Shown here: one piece after another, positions 15,852-25,199 of the stretch
Position numbering within the stretch: position 1 is the stretch's first letter
Layout of the letters: each line of letters starts with the position of its first letter
Assembly (NCBI GenBank): GCA_947466085.1
Contig: CANIEC010000001.1
Span: 1-64,000, forward strand
Reading direction: 5' to 3'
DNA: 64,000 nucleotides
Source of the DNA: Rhodospirillales bacterium
GTDB lineage: Bacteria > Pseudomonadota > Alphaproteobacteria > Reyranellales > Reyranellaceae
Notes under the pieces: model-generated
Databases searched by the model: none
Seen by the model: only the letters and a program-made list of their open reading frames with translations
What the model was told of the DNA's origin: nothing
Position numbers and translations under genes: made by a program

Positions 15852-16766
15852 TCACAAGGGCGGTGGCGTCATCGTCCCAGCCGGCAGCGCGGCGCAGTGA
15901 TCGTAGATGTCGCTGGGCCGCGTGAACCAGACCTTGTCCTTCTGCGGATGGTTTACGATATGCTGCAGCGCCTCGCGCAGCGCCCGCAGCCGGTAGGGCT
16001 GGCCCACGATCATCGTGTGGAGCGCGATGCCGCAGACCAGCGGCTGCTTCGCAGACTGGCGCAGCAGCTCCTCGAACTGGCCGATGATCATGTCGCGGAA
16101 CTCCTCGCCGCTGTGATGGCGCACCAGCACCTGCGGGCTGTCGTTGACCTCGATCGGATAGGGCACGCTCATCAGCGGGCCGGAGCGGGTCTTCATCCAG
16201 ATCGGCTGGTCGTCGTTGGGCCAGTCCATCAGGAAGTCGTAGCCGGTCTCCTTGAGCAGATCGGGCGTAACCCGGGTCGAGGCCATCCACGGCGCCATCC
16301 AGCCGCGCGGCCGCTTGCCCGAAGCCTTCTCGATCGAATCGCTGATCTCCTGCAAGAAGCGCTTCTCGTCGGCCTCCCACATGCCGCCATGGCGCTCGGC
16401 ATTGGTGCGGCCATGGCCGATGAACTCGTCGCCGCGCGCCTTCAGCGCGTCGACGATCTGCGGCGCATAGTCGAACACCGTCGTGTTGATCAGGTGCGCG
16501 GCGGGCAGGTTGAGCTCGTCGAACATCTCCAGCAGACGCCACACGCCAACCCGATTTCCGTAATCGCGCCACGCAAAGGTGCGCGGATCGGGCGGCGGGT
16601 TGGCGACGGTGAGGAGATGCCCCTCGCCCGCACCGAAGGCGAAATGCTCGATGTTGAGGCCGAGATAGACCGCAAGCCGCTTGCCCTCGGGCCACGAATA
16701 GTCCTTGCGCTCGGTGATCGGCGAATAGGGATAGCGGTCGTGGTACGGCAGCCTGATCGTGTGCAT
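15852..16766 (-). CDS. Polysaccharide deacetylase family (NodB-like) hydrolase
   Basis: A 304-aa cytoplasmic protein of the carbohydrate esterase 4 fold, in the subgroup close to PuuE/allantoinase-like deacetylases. Stretches such as VYLGLNIEHFAFG, GDEFIGHGRTNAERHGGM, RGWMAPWMASTRVTPDLL and LALHTMI-like GIALHTMIVGQPYR supply the usual His and Arg positions. It has no signal peptide, so an intracellular amide or N-acetyl substrate is more likely than cell-wall glycan. It sits 2 bp after the PhyH gene in the SDR-PhyH-deacetylase-cyclase operon. Confidence 0.82.
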   Translation of the reverse strand: MHTIRLPYHDRYPYSPITERKDYSWPEGKRLAVYLGLNIEHFAFGAGEGHLLTVANPPPDPRTFAWRDYGNRVGVWRLLEMFDELNLPAAHLINTTVFDYAPQIVDALKARGDEFIGHGRTNAERHGGMWEADEKRFLQEISDSIEKASGKRPRGWMAPWMASTRVTPDLLKETGYDFLMDWPNDDQPIWMKTRSGPLMSVPYPIEVNDSPQVLVRHHSGEEFRDMIIGQFEELLRQSAKQPLVCGIALHTMIVGQPYRLRALREALQHIVNHPQKDKVWFTRPSDIYDHCAALPAGTMTPPPL

Positions 16767-16768
16767 TC

Positions 16769-17611
16769 CTACCTCTTGACGACCGCAACCTTGTTGTCGG
16801 TCTGCTCGGTGTTCATTCGTCGGAACCTGTCGACCGCCTCGGCGTGGAAGGCGCGTTCCTCGGGTCCTGCGTCCTGCAGCGGCCGGCGCTCGTCGTCGAA
16901 GTGGCCGTATCTGTCCTCGCCGCGCACCAGCATGGCGCTGACCCGCGTCGAGGAGGTGCAACGTGCCGAGGTCGGGATGTAGCTGATTCCCAACCCGATG
17001 CGCCGGTCGTTCGAGCGGTTGGGCCGCGAATTGTGCACGAGATGGGTATGGTGCAGCGAGAACTGGCCCGCCTTCACCGGCATGAAGGCCGTCCGGCTGC
17101 GATCGAAGTCACCCGCCAGCTCCTGGCCGCGCGACAGAAGGTTCTCCGGGTCCTGCATCTCCGCGTGCGGCAGCTGGCCGAGCTTGTGCGAACCCGGCAC
17201 GACCTCCATGCAGCCCGCCTCGACCGGCGCGTCCGAGAGGGCAACCCAGGCCGTGACATGGCAGGCGGGTTCCAGCCCGAAGTAGGTCGCATCCTGGTGC
17301 CAGCTCACATAGGTGCCGGAGCCTGCGTCCTTGGGCCAGACGCTGAGATGGAACAGCCGGATGTCGGGCCCGATCAGATCCTCGACGGCATCGAGCACCT
17401 CGGGCGAATGCACGATTTCATCGACCCAGGGAAACAGCAGGTGCGGCTTGAAGTTATGGCCGCGCGTCAGCTTCTGGCCCTGGGCGCGCTCGAAGGCCTC
17501 GAGCCTGTCGCGCCAGGCCCGCGTGCGCTCGGTCGAGAAAGCGTCTACCGGGCAGACATAGCCATCGCGCGCATAGCCTTCGACCTGCGCCGGTGTGAGC
17601 TTCCTGGTCAT
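16769..17611 (-). CDS. Phytanoyl-CoA dioxygenase (PhyH) family Fe(II)/2-oxoglutarate oxygenase
   Basis: A 280-aa double-stranded beta-helix oxygenase. The iron ligands are visible as HxD in YVSWHQDATYFG and a distal His in THLVHNSRPNRSNDRR, whose Arg would bind 2-oxoglutarate. It should hydroxylate a small organic substrate. The ATG at 17611 follows the SDR stop by 2 bp. The SDR next door could oxidise the alcohol product; that link is inferred from adjacency only. Confidence 0.88.
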   Translation of the reverse strand: MTRKLTPAQVEGYARDGYVCPVDAFSTERTRAWRDRLEAFERAQGQKLTRGHNFKPHLLFPWVDEIVHSPEVLDAVEDLIGPDIRLFHLSVWPKDAGSGTYVSWHQDATYFGLEPACHVTAWVALSDAPVEAGCMEVVPGSHKLGQLPHAEMQDPENLLSRGQELAGDFDRSRTAFMPVKAGQFSLHHTHLVHNSRPNRSNDRRIGLGISYIPTSARCTSSTRVSAMLVRGEDRYGHFDDERRPLQDAGPEERAFHAEAVDRFRRMNTEQTDNKVAVVKR

Positions 17612-17613
17612 GG

Positions 17614-18366
17614 TCAGTGCGCCGTCCAGCCGCCGTCGACGAACAGCAGCGATCCCGTGGTGAAAGAAGAATCGGAAGAGGCGAGGAAGAGCGCCGCCTT
17701 GGCAACCTCTTCCGGCTGGCCGATGCGGCCCATCGGATGGCGCACCTTCCAGAAGGCGCGCGCCGCTTCCGGGTCGGGCTGCCGCTTCAGCGAGCGGGCC
17801 GGCATCGGCGTGTCGATGACGCCGGGCATCAGCGCATTGATGCGGATGCCCTGGGCGGCATGGTCGACGGCGACGGTCTTGGTGAAGGAGACGATCGCGC
17901 CCTTGGAGGCGATGTAGGCCACGTTGGTGCCGAGGCTCGACTGCGCGAGCTGCGAGCCCAGGGTGACGATGGCGCCGGATTTGGCGGCGATCATCGGCTG
18001 GATGGCGTGATGGACCCACAGGAAGGTGCCCTTCACATTGATTGCGAAGGTGCGGTCCCAGGTCGCCTCGTCGATCTTGTCGACGGTGCCGCCGAACGAG
18101 GCGCCGGCCGCCGTCACCAGCACGTCGAGGCGGCCCCATTTCTCGAGGACCTTTGCCACGCCGGCGCGCGCCTGGTCGTTGCTGCTGACGTCGGCCGGGA
18201 TGACGAGAGTCTGGCCGCCGATCTCGGCGGCGACTTTCGCCAACCCCGCCTCGTCGAGATCGACCAGCGCGACCTTTGCGCCTTCGGTTGCGAACAGCCT
18301 GGCGGTCGCGGCGCCTATTCCGGAGGCCGCACCGGTGACGATGGCTACCTGATCCTTGAGCTTCAT
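17614..18366 (-). CDS. Short-chain dehydrogenase/reductase
   Basis: A 250-aa classical SDR. It has the NAD(P) site TGAASGIGAATARLF, Asp42-type acidic residue in VDLDEAG (favouring NAD), the NAG-equivalent TAAGASFGG and the catalytic triad in GSQLAQSSLGTNVAYIASKGA (Ser, Tyr, Lys). It ends in SLLFVDGGWTAH. It is the first gene of the four-gene minus-strand operon and starts 40 bp from the TerC gene end. The substrate is unknown. Confidence 0.9.
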   Translation of the reverse strand: MKLKDQVAIVTGAASGIGAATARLFATEGAKVALVDLDEAGLAKVAAEIGGQTLVIPADVSSNDQARAGVAKVLEKWGRLDVLVTAAGASFGGTVDKIDEATWDRTFAINVKGTFLWVHHAIQPMIAAKSGAIVTLGSQLAQSSLGTNVAYIASKGAIVSFTKTVAVDHAAQGIRINALMPGVIDTPMPARSLKRQPDPEAARAFWKVRHPMGRIGQPEEVAKAALFLASSDSSFTTGSLLFVDGGWTAH

Positions 18367-18407
18367 GGCGGGAAGCTTAACCCTTCCCGCCGTCCCTTGT
18401 CAGCGCG

Positions 18408-19169
18408 TCAGCGCGGTCGCTTGCGCAACGGACGTCTGCTTTGCGCGCGACGCGCCAGCATGTTCAGCCCCTCGACCAGCCCCGAGAAGGCCATCGCAGC
18501 GTAGATGTAGCCCTTGGGCACGTGCATACCCATGCCGTCGGCGATCAGGGTCATGCCGATCATCAGCAGGAAGCCCAGCGCCAGCATGACGATGGTCGGG
18601 TTGTTGCCTATGAATTTCGCCAAACCGTCGGCTGCGGCCAGCATCAGGACGACCGCCACGACGACGGCGATCACCATGATCGGGATATGGTCGGTCATGC
18701 CGACGGCGGTGATGATGCTGTCGAGCGAGAAGACCAGGTCAAGGATCAGGATCTGGCCGATCACGCCTGCGACCGTGACGCGCGCGGCGCTGCCGACCGA
18801 CACTTCCTTCTCCTCATGGTCGGCTGCGACATGGTCATGAATCTCGCTGGTCGCCTTGTAGATCAGGAAGAGGCCGCCGCCGATCAGGATGAGGTCGCGC
18901 CAGGAAAATCCATACCCGAATAGTGAAAAGAGCGGCGAGGTGAGCTGGACGATGAAGGCGACGCTGCCCAGCAGGGCAAGCCGCAGGAACACCGCCAGCC
19001 CGATGCCGATGCGCCGGGCGCCGGACCGCTTCTCCTCCGGCAGCTTGTTGGTCAGGATGGAGATGAAGATCAGGTTGTCGATGCCGAGCACGACTTCCAT
19101 GACCACGAGGGTCGCGAGCGCGGCCCAGGCTTGCGGGTCGCGGGCGAGCGCGAGGAGTTCTTCCGTCAT
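18408..19169 (-). CDS. TerC-family integral membrane protein
   Basis: A 253-aa protein with about seven membrane segments and the two TerC signature blocks with Asp in a membrane helix: LEIVLGIDN-like [18 protein letters not shown] near the N-terminus and [19 protein letters not shown] in the middle. Family members act in metal (Mn) export or exoenzyme metalation. The start at 19169 fits the family N-terminus; an ATG at 19187 would add six residues. It is divergent from the MFS gene, with about 80 bp between starts. Confidence 0.9.
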   Translation of the reverse strand: MTEELLALARDPQAWAALATLVVMEVVLGIDNLIFISILTNKLPEEKRSGARRIGIGLAVFLRLALLGSVAFIVQLTSPLFSLFGYGFSWRDLILIGGGLFLIYKATSEIHDHVAADHEEKEVSVGSAARVTVAGVIGQILILDLVFSLDSIITAVGMTDHIPIMVIAVVVAVVLMLAAADGLAKFIGNNPTIVMLALGFLLMIGMTLIADGMGMHVPKGYIYAAMAFSGLVEGLNMLARRAQSRRPLRKRPR

Positions 19170-19246
19170 CCCACCACCATAGGTCATTGCTGGGTCCCGC
19201 CGAGAGACCTTTCTTTTGCAGGTCCGAGCCGGTAAGCCCCCAGCCG

Positions 19247-20473
19247 ATGCCTTCCCCCGCCGCCCCGCCGCGGTCCGCCTCCGGTTCTGCTCCCACGATC
19301 GCCATCGTGCTCCTGTCGGTCGCAGCCTTCGCGTCGGCGGCCAACATGCGCGTCATCGACCCGCTGCTGGTCCAGCTCTCCGCCGCCTTCGGGGTCACCG
19401 TCGGCGCGGCCTCGATCGCCGCCACCGCCTTCCTGTTCGCCAACGGCGTCTTCGTGCTGGTCCATGGCCCGTTCGGCGACCGCTACGGCAAGATGCCCGT
19501 CGTCGCCATCGCCTGCATCGGGGCCGCCCTCTGCTGCATGCTGAGCGCCGTGTCGGCGTCGCTGGGCATGCTCACCCTGGCGCGCTTCCTGACGGGCGTT
19601 ACCGGCTCGGCGATCATCCCGCTCGCCATCGCCTGGGTCGGCGACAATGTGAGCTACGAGAAGCGGCAGGCGACGCTGGCCCGTTTCCTCACCGGCCAGA
19701 CACTCGGCCTGATGACAGGATCGGCGCTGGGCGGGGCCCTCGGCGACTGGCTGGGCTGGCGCTCGGTCTTCTGGGTGCTGGCCGCGATCTACATCCTGGC
19801 CGGCGGCGCCCTGTTCGCGGTCATGCGCGCCCGGCCCGACATCGCCCGTCCGGGTGAGCGCGCGGCAGGCTCGATGATCGGCCAGATGGTCCGCGTTGTA
19901 CGGCGGCCTTGGGCGCTCACGGTGATCCTGGTCGTGGCGTTGGAGGGCGGCGCCTTCTGGGGCGCCTTCACCTTCGTCGGGGCCGACCTGCACCAGCGCT
20001 TCGGCCTGGGCTTCGCGGCCATTGGGCTCGCGGTTGCGGCCTTCGGCGCCGGCGGCTTCCTCTATGTGATGGTGGCGCACCATCTCGTGCGCATCCTGGG
20101 CGAGCGCGGCCTCTGCACCTGGGGCGGCACGGGGCTGGGCATCGCCTTCGCGGCCATGGCGCTGGCGCCGACCGCCGAGGTCGAGTTCGCCGCCATCGTC
20201 CTGTCGGGCGTGTCGTTCTACATGTTCCACAACACGCTGCAGACCAACGGCACACAGATGGCGCCGGAAGCCCGCGGCGCCGGCATGGCGTTGTTCGCAC
20301 TCTGCCTGTTCCTGGGGCAGGCGATCGGCGTGCCCATCGCGGCGCCGATCGTCGATCGCTGGGGCGCGCCGCCCGTCTTCTGGGCGGCCGCCATCGTGCT
20401 GCCGCTGCTGGCCTTCTGGTTCTCCGCCGCGATCGGCCGGCGCGCTCAGTTGACCGGCGAAACCCGGAACTGA
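19247..20473 (+). CDS. MFS transporter, probable drug/small-molecule exporter
   Basis: A 408-aa protein with about 12 hydrophobic segments. The loop [11 protein letters not shown] after helix 2 is the MFS motif A, and [19 protein letters not shown] resembles motif C of proton antiporters. This places it with 12-TM efflux carriers (DHA1). The ATG at 19247 is selected because the preceding in-frame codons are not hydrophobic or conserved. The last 28 bp overlap, tail to tail, with the aldo/keto reductase gene. Confidence 0.87.
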   Translation: MPSPAAPPRSASGSAPTIAIVLLSVAAFASAANMRVIDPLLVQLSAAFGVTVGAASIAATAFLFANGVFVLVHGPFGDRYGKMPVVAIACIGAALCCMLSAVSASLGMLTLARFLTGVTGSAIIPLAIAWVGDNVSYEKRQATLARFLTGQTLGLMTGSALGGALGDWLGWRSVFWVLAAIYILAGGALFAVMRARPDIARPGERAAGSMIGQMVRVVRRPWALTVILVVALEGGAFWGAFTFVGADLHQRFGLGFAAIGLAVAAFGAGGFLYVMVAHHLVRILGERGLCTWGGTGLGIAFAAMALAPTAEVEFAAIVLSGVSFYMFHNTLQTNGTQMAPEARGAGMALFALCLFLGQAIGVPIAAPIVDRWGAPPVFWAAAIVLPLLAFWFSAAIGRRAQLTGETRN

Positions 20474-21426
20474 TAGGGCGCCTCGAGCTCCTTGCACTCC
20501 TCAGGCGTGAGCGAGATCTCGGTCGACTTGGCGGCTGAAGTCAGCTGGTCGAGATCGGTGGCGCCGATGATCGGCGAGCCCATGTAGGGCTTGTGCAGCA
20601 GCCAGGCGAGCGCCGCCTGGGCCGGCGTGCAGCCCTTCTCCCGGGCAATCCTCTTCAGCCGCTCGACGATCTCCCAGTCGCAATCGCGATAGGTGCCGTC
20701 CTTGACGACCGTATCGTTCTTCGCCCGCTCTGTGGTGCCGCCGCCGTCCTTGTTGCGGTTGCCGGCGAGGAAGCCGCGCGCCAGCGGCGAATAGGGGATG
20801 AGACCGACGCCCTGCTCATGGCAGAGCCGGTTCATCTCATGCTCTTCCTCGCGCTGGATCAGGTTGTAGAGGTTCTGCATCGCAATGGGCCGTGCGTAAC
20901 CCTTCCAGTCGGCCATCATGACCATCTGCGCGAACTTGTAGGCCGGCATGGTCGAGCCGCCGATGTAGCGCACCTTGCCCGAGCGCACGATCTGGTCGAG
21001 CGAATACATCGTCTCCTCGATCGGCGTGTGCGGATCGAGCCGATGGACCTGGTAGAGGTCGATATAGTCGGTCTGCAGGCGCTTGAGCTGGGCGTCGACC
21101 GAGGCCATCAGATGCTTGCGGCCGGTGCCGACATCGTTCTGGTTCTCGCTCATGCGGATGCCGACCTTGGTCGACAGCACAAAGTCCTCGCGCTTCGCCA
21201 TCTTCATGAGCGTGGCGCCCATGATCTCCTCGGAGCGGCCGAAATTATAGGTGTCGGCGGTATCGAAGAAGGTGATGCCGACGTCGAGCGCCCGCTTGAA
21301 ATAGGCCGGTGCTTCCGACTCGTCGAACTTGCCCCAGCCGCGCCGGCCCTTGGCGCCCCACGAATTCCCGCCGAGACAGATCCGGCTCACAATCAGGCCC
21401 GAGCGGCCAAGCGGTCCATACTTCAT
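20446..21426 (-). CDS. Aldo/keto reductase
   Basis: A 326-aa TIM-barrel NADPH oxidoreductase. The catalytic tetrad can be placed in FFDTADTYNFG (Asp, Tyr), LSTKVGI (Lys) and YQVHRLD (His). A GAGGGG ribosome site precedes the ATG. It reads KYGPLGRSGLIVSRICLGG at the start, like YajO/IolS-type AKRs. Its 3' end overlaps the convergent MFS gene by 28 bp, so both proteins use the same DNA for their C-termini. Substrate: a small aldehyde or ketone, not specified. Confidence 0.9.
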   Translation of the reverse strand: MKYGPLGRSGLIVSRICLGGNSWGAKGRRGWGKFDESEAPAYFKRALDVGITFFDTADTYNFGRSEEIMGATLMKMAKREDFVLSTKVGIRMSENQNDVGTGRKHLMASVDAQLKRLQTDYIDLYQVHRLDPHTPIEETMYSLDQIVRSGKVRYIGGSTMPAYKFAQMVMMADWKGYARPIAMQNLYNLIQREEEHEMNRLCHEQGVGLIPYSPLARGFLAGNRNKDGGGTTERAKNDTVVKDGTYRDCDWEIVERLKRIAREKGCTPAQAALAWLLHKPYMGSPIIGATDLDQLTSAAKSTEISLTPEECKELEAPYQFRVSPVN

Positions 21427-21505
21427 CGATATCCCCTCAAAAAGCTGCGGCACCGGTCGCTTCCGACCGATGCCGCATATCCACACTCCGCCTTTGTGCG
21501 GGCTC

Positions 21506-22501
21506 CTAGCCCAGCACTTCCTTGTTCACGCAGTTCGCCGCGTTGGGCTTTCCGTCGAACACGCTCAGGATGTTCTCGATGGCGGTGACGGCCATGCGGT
21601 CGCTCGCCTCCTTGGTGACACCCGCCATGTGCGGGCTGAAGATCACGTTCTCCAGGGTGAACAGCTTGTTCGCCGGATCCGGCGGCTCCTTGTCGAGCAC
21701 GTCGAGACCCGCGCCGCGCAGCTTGCCGGTGCTCAGCGCCTCGTACAGCGCATCCTCGTTGACGATGCCGCCGCGCGCGGTGTTCACCAGGAAGGCGCCG
21801 GGCTTCATGAGGCCCAGCGTCTCCTTGTTGAACATGTTGATCGTCTCGGGGGCCTTGGGGCAGTGCACCGACACGAAATCGACCTTGGGCAGGATCGCCT
21901 TGAGGTCGGTCACCTTGGTGGCGCCGGCCTTCTGGATGTCGGCCTCGGAGATGTTCGGATCGAGCACGAAGACTTCCATGTCGAAGGCGACGCAGCGCTT
22001 CACCGTGCGCGAGCCGATGCGGCCCATGCCGACGACCAGGATGGTCTTGCCCGAGAGATCGGCCGGCAGGTCGGAGAGGCGCTGGCCCCAGCCCTTCTCA
22101 CGCACGAACCGGTCGTACTTCTTCACCAGCCGCGCCGAGGCGAGCAGCATGTACATCGCGTGCTCAGCCACGGAGACCGAATTGGCGATGCCGGTCGTCA
22201 TGAGCGGGATCTTGCGCTTGTTCAGCGCCGGGATCTCGACCGCATCGAAGCCGACGCCGAGACGGGCCACCACCATCATGCCGGGTGCCACGTCGAGTTC
22301 GGCCTGGCGGAAGGGCGTGGCGCCGAGGGTCACGGCATTCGCGTCCGCGAGCTTCGGGTGCAGCGACGGCACCGTGTCGTCGGTCAGGATCTCGTAGTCG
22401 ACGTCGTCGCGCGCCTTGAGAACGTCGATTCCCGCCTCCGGCATGCGGCCGACGATCAGCACCTTCTTGCGGTTCTTGCCTGTATTCGGGCCCGTATTCA
22501 T
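21506..22501 (-). CDS. Phosphoglycerate-dehydrogenase-like 2-hydroxyacid dehydrogenase
   Basis: A 331-aa NAD-dependent dehydrogenase of the SerA/LdhA fold: GMGRIGSRTVKRCVAF for nucleotide binding, NTARGGIVNEDALYEAL for the Arg, DVLDKEPP for the Glu and FSPHMAGVTKEASDRM for the catalytic His. It lacks the ACT regulatory domain of full SerA, so it is a short form. The ATG at 22501 is preferred because AGGGGAAA precedes it; an in-frame ATG at 22528 lacks this. It lies 75 bp downstream of the Lrp-type regulator on the same strand. Confidence 0.88.
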   Translation of the reverse strand: MNTGPNTGKNRKKVLIVGRMPEAGIDVLKARDDVDYEILTDDTVPSLHPKLADANAVTLGATPFRQAELDVAPGMMVVARLGVGFDAVEIPALNKRKIPLMTTGIANSVSVAEHAMYMLLASARLVKKYDRFVREKGWGQRLSDLPADLSGKTILVVGMGRIGSRTVKRCVAFDMEVFVLDPNISEADIQKAGATKVTDLKAILPKVDFVSVHCPKAPETINMFNKETLGLMKPGAFLVNTARGGIVNEDALYEALSTGKLRGAGLDVLDKEPPDPANKLFTLENVIFSPHMAGVTKEASDRMAVTAIENILSVFDGKPNAANCVNKEVLG

Positions 22502-22576
22502 CGTTTCCCCTGCGATCTTGTCATTCAAACGGGCGCGATCCTAAGGCCCGCCGGCGCGGGAGGCCAGAGCCCGCAA

Positions 22577-23056
22577 CTAGGGCAGGTAGTTCAACGGCAG
22601 CCGCGTGGTGGACTTTATTTCCTCCATGGCGAACATCGAGGTCACGTCGGACAGCTCGATCTTGGCGATCAGGCGCTTGTAGAAGGCGTCGTAGGCCTCG
22701 ATGTCGGGCAGTGCGAGCCGGATCAGATAGTCGATTTCACCACTCATGCGATAGCAGTCCATGACCTCGGGGAACGAGGCGATGGCCTTGGCGAAACGGG
22801 TCAGCCACTGGGCACTGTGCTGTGCGGTGCGCACCGCCACGAAGACGGTGACGCCGGCATTGACCGCCTTGCGGTCGAGCAGCGCCACCCGCGACCGCAC
22901 GATGCCCTCCTCCTGCAGCCGGTTGATGCGTCGCCAGCACGGCGTCGTCGACAGGCCGACTCGCTTGGCGACCTCGGCCAGTGGCATGTCGGCGCTGTCC
23001 TGCAGGCAATCCAGAATCTTCTTGTCGAAGGAATCCAGTATGAATTTTCCGGCCAT
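22577..23056 (-). CDS. Lrp/AsnC-family transcriptional regulator
   Basis: A 159-aa regulator with an N-terminal winged helix-turn-helix (LDSFDKKILDCLQDSADMP, VAKRVGLSTTPCWRRINRL) and a C-terminal RAM/ACT-like ligand domain (GVTVFVAVRT, VMDCYRMSGEIDYLI). These sense amino acids or related acids. It is divergent from the DUF6356 gene and upstream of the hydroxyacid dehydrogenase, which may be its target; the genes could form one transcript. Confidence 0.93.
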   Translation of the reverse strand: MAGKFILDSFDKKILDCLQDSADMPLAEVAKRVGLSTTPCWRRINRLQEEGIVRSRVALLDRKAVNAGVTVFVAVRTAQHSAQWLTRFAKAIASFPEVMDCYRMSGEIDYLIRLALPDIEAYDAFYKRLIAKIELSDVTSMFAMEEIKSTTRLPLNYLP

Positions 23057-23147
23057 AGACCTTTCCGAGGAATGAGATGCTCAACTTTGGCGGCACTGGC
23101 GCAAAGGTAGCAAGCTGTTTCCGGCCCCGCTCGGTACAATTCCCTTC

Positions 23148-23396
23148 ATGATCCGCCGCTTCACCGAACATCCCGCCTCGGTCAACGAGACCTACTTCCA
23201 GCATATGGGCATGGCCTTCGGGTTCGGCGCCAGAATGCTGATCGGCTCGCTCGCCTGTTTCGTGCACGGTATCCTCCCATGGGTATGCCTGACCCGCGGC
23301 AGCGACACGGTCCGCACGCTTCATCACCGCATGGTGAGCCATCGCGTGGTGCGTCCGGCAAAGGACGACGCCACGGCCGTCGCGGCGGGCGACTAG
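23148..23396 (+). CDS. DUF6356 family small membrane protein
   Basis: An 82-aa protein with the DUF6356 pattern RRFTEHPASVNETYFQHM, a hydrophobic segment (FGARMLIGSLACFVHGILPW) and a TLHHRMVSHR end, all typical of this uncharacterised alphaproteobacterial family. It probably crosses the inner membrane once and has no known function. It starts 92 bp from the divergent Lrp-type gene. Confidence 0.85.
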   Translation: MIRRFTEHPASVNETYFQHMGMAFGFGARMLIGSLACFVHGILPWVCLTRGSDTVRTLHHRMVSHRVVRPAKDDATAVAAGD

Positions 23397-23680
23397 CCCC
23401 GCTCTCCAGCTTCGCTGGTTTGCCCGTCGCGACGTTTTCCTCTTACGTTTACCCTCTTTGCGCTTCCGGCCGGCCAAGCATATGGCCGTCCGTGAACCTT
23501 CGCCCCCGCTCCGCCAGACCAGGCCTCGAATAAATTCTGCCGCGCCCCCCCTGTGGTGCGCGGCAATGGAGCCCTATGTCTTGGAATGACGGCGGCCGGG
23601 ACGCCCTCGATAGAAGCCGCAACCCCTTCCCGATGTGTTACGTTTGATGTGCGGGGGAGCGAACAGAAGCGGAGGCTGAA

Positions 23681-24064
23681 ATGGAAACACCGGTACGGAT
23701 CAGCTACCAGGGCGGCACGCCGAGCGAAGCGTTGAACACGCTCATCTCCGAACATATCGACACGCTCGAGAAGCTTCATGGCCGGCTGACCTCCTGCCAG
23801 GTGGTCGTGCGGGTTCCCGATCGCCATCACCGCACCAGCAACCTTTTCAGCGTCAACATCCATATCGCGCTGCCGGGGCACATCGACGTGAACATCGACC
23901 ACATGTCGCACGACGATGAGCGATTCGCCGATCCGACCTTCGCGGTGAACGATGCGTTCCGGCGCGCCAAGCGCCAGATCAAGGAACGGGCGCGCAAGCA
24001 GCGAGGCGAGGTGAAGAACCTGCACGAGCGGGTCGAACGCACGCTCGACCGCGCGGAAGGCTAG
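23681..24064 (+). CDS. HPF/RaiA-family ribosome-associated protein
   Basis: A 127-aa basic protein with the ribosome hibernation factor fold: VRISYQGG, HIDTLEKLHGRLTSCQVVVR, FSVNIHIALPGHIDVNI, FRRAKRQIKERARKQRGEV. It is shorter than long-form HPF and has no C-terminal dimerisation domain. Likely binds the 30S subunit in stress or stationary phase. A GGAGG site precedes the ATG. Its TAG stop shares the tetramer CTAG with the stop of the convergent gene. Confidence 0.85.
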   Translation: METPVRISYQGGTPSEALNTLISEHIDTLEKLHGRLTSCQVVVRVPDRHHRTSNLFSVNIHIALPGHIDVNIDHMSHDDERFADPTFAVNDAFRRAKRQIKERARKQRGEVKNLHERVERTLDRAEG

Positions 24065-24669
24065 CGCCGGCGCAGCACGCCTTTTTCGTCGAGTCTTTCG
24101 CGCAGAAGAAAGACTCGATCGCCACCCCAGAAAATCTCGCCATCGAGGACGAAGCTCGGCACGCCGAAAATGCCCGAGGCCTCGGCCTCGGCGCGGAGCG
24201 CGTCGTGCCGGGCTCCCCCTTCGCCTTCGAGAAAGGCGGCGAAGCCGGGCGGCGCGCCGGCCTGTTCGAGCGCCGCACTGACGGCCTCGATACTTTCCGG
24301 ATCGAGATCCCGTCGCCAGAAGCGGTCGAAGGCAAGATCGTTATAGGCGCGGAAGACGCCGTGCTGCTGGGCGTAGAGCATGCCGGCGTTGATCGCCCGT
24401 GCGTCGTAGATCTTCTTCGGTCCCATCAGGGTCAGGCCCTGCTTGTTGGCGAAGCGGCGCGCATCCATGTAGGCATAGCGCACGCGGCGCCAGTGATGCG
24501 GATCGCGTTGCTCTACCGAGCCTTGGAACGAGGCGATGTCGAGCGTATAGGGCCGCCATTCGAAATCGATCTCGTAGTCCACCTCGAGCTGGTAGGCCCA
24601 CGCCTTGGCGACGAAGGCGTAGGGGCTCACATAGTCGCTCCAGAGGACGACCTTGGCGCGATCCGTCAC
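24061..24669 (-). CDS. DsbA-family 2-hydroxychromene-2-carboxylate isomerase-like protein
   Basis: A 202-aa thioredoxin-fold protein of the HCCA isomerase/GST-kappa group: LWSDYVSPYAFVAKAW holds the catalytic Ser in place of the DsbA cysteines, and GIFGVPSFVLDGEIFWGGDR is the cis-Pro loop and C-terminal signature. By family it uses glutathione to isomerise an aromatic ring-cleavage product or acts as a thiol transferase. The start is a GTG at 24669 that overlaps the preceding gene as GTGA. Confidence 0.87.
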   Translation of the reverse strand: MTDRAKVVLWSDYVSPYAFVAKAWAYQLEVDYEIDFEWRPYTLDIASFQGSVEQRDPHHWRRVRYAYMDARRFANKQGLTLMGPKKIYDARAINAGMLYAQQHGVFRAYNDLAFDRFWRRDLDPESIEAVSAALEQAGAPPGFAAFLEGEGGARHDALRAEAEASGIFGVPSFVLDGEIFWGGDRVFLLRERLDEKGVLRRR

Positions 24670-25199
24670 GATGCGCGCCTCTCCCGCCGCCACAGCCACC
24701 AGAAGGCGCCGCCGACCGCGACGACCAGTAACGAGCCGACCAGCAGCAGCATGGCCGAATCCTGGATCCACGCCACCGCCGGCACCGACAAAGCGAGGAA
24801 CAGGCCGACCAGGCAGATGCGCCAGACCCGCGCGTGAACGCCCGCCACGAAAGTGCCGAGCGCCAGCAGGATCAGCAGCGCGAGGCTGGTCGCATTGTCG
24901 TTCACCACGCCGCGCACCTCGGGCAGGAACATCAGCCACATCGCCGCCAGGAAGGCGAGCCAGTGGAGTGACTGTGTCACGATGAGCCGCAGGTGATCGG
25001 CCGTCTTGTCGACTTCCCGCCATCCCGACATCACGCAGGCCAGACCATAGATCGGCGCCAGGACCATCCAGTAGGCATAGGTCGTGGGACCGCGGAATCC
25101 CGTCAGGATGACGCCGCCGACGGCCAGCGCCAGCATCGCCACATAGGGCAGTTCCCGCAGGAGCCAGTGCCGGCTGGTGCCGTCGCCGGCGGTGCTCAC
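24666..25199 (-). CDS. Small multi-pass inner-membrane protein of unknown function
   Basis: A 177-aa protein with five or so hydrophobic segments (PYVAMLALAVGGVILTGF, YWMVLAPIYGLACVM, LHWLAFLAAMWLMFLP, LALLILLALGTFVAGVHA, SAMLLLVGSLLVVAVGGAF) and a basic cytosolic end WRRERRAS. I do not recognise a family. The GTG start at 25199 overlaps the M20 hydrolase stop, and its own stop overlaps the isomerase start, so it is part of a tight three-gene operon. Confidence 0.75.
   Translation of the reverse strand: MSTAGDGTSRHWLLRELPYVAMLALAVGGVILTGFRGPTTYAYWMVLAPIYGLACVMSGWREVDKTADHLRLIVTQSLHWLAFLAAMWLMFLPEVRGVVNDNATSLALLILLALGTFVAGVHARVWRICLVGLFLALSVPAVAWIQDSAMLLLVGSLLVVAVGGAFWWLWRRERRAS

Noticed and set aside
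23397-23680. A small gene upstream of the HPF-like gene
   Set aside because: The short frames there have no ribosome site, hydrophobic or conserved pattern. It is treated as non-coding leader.
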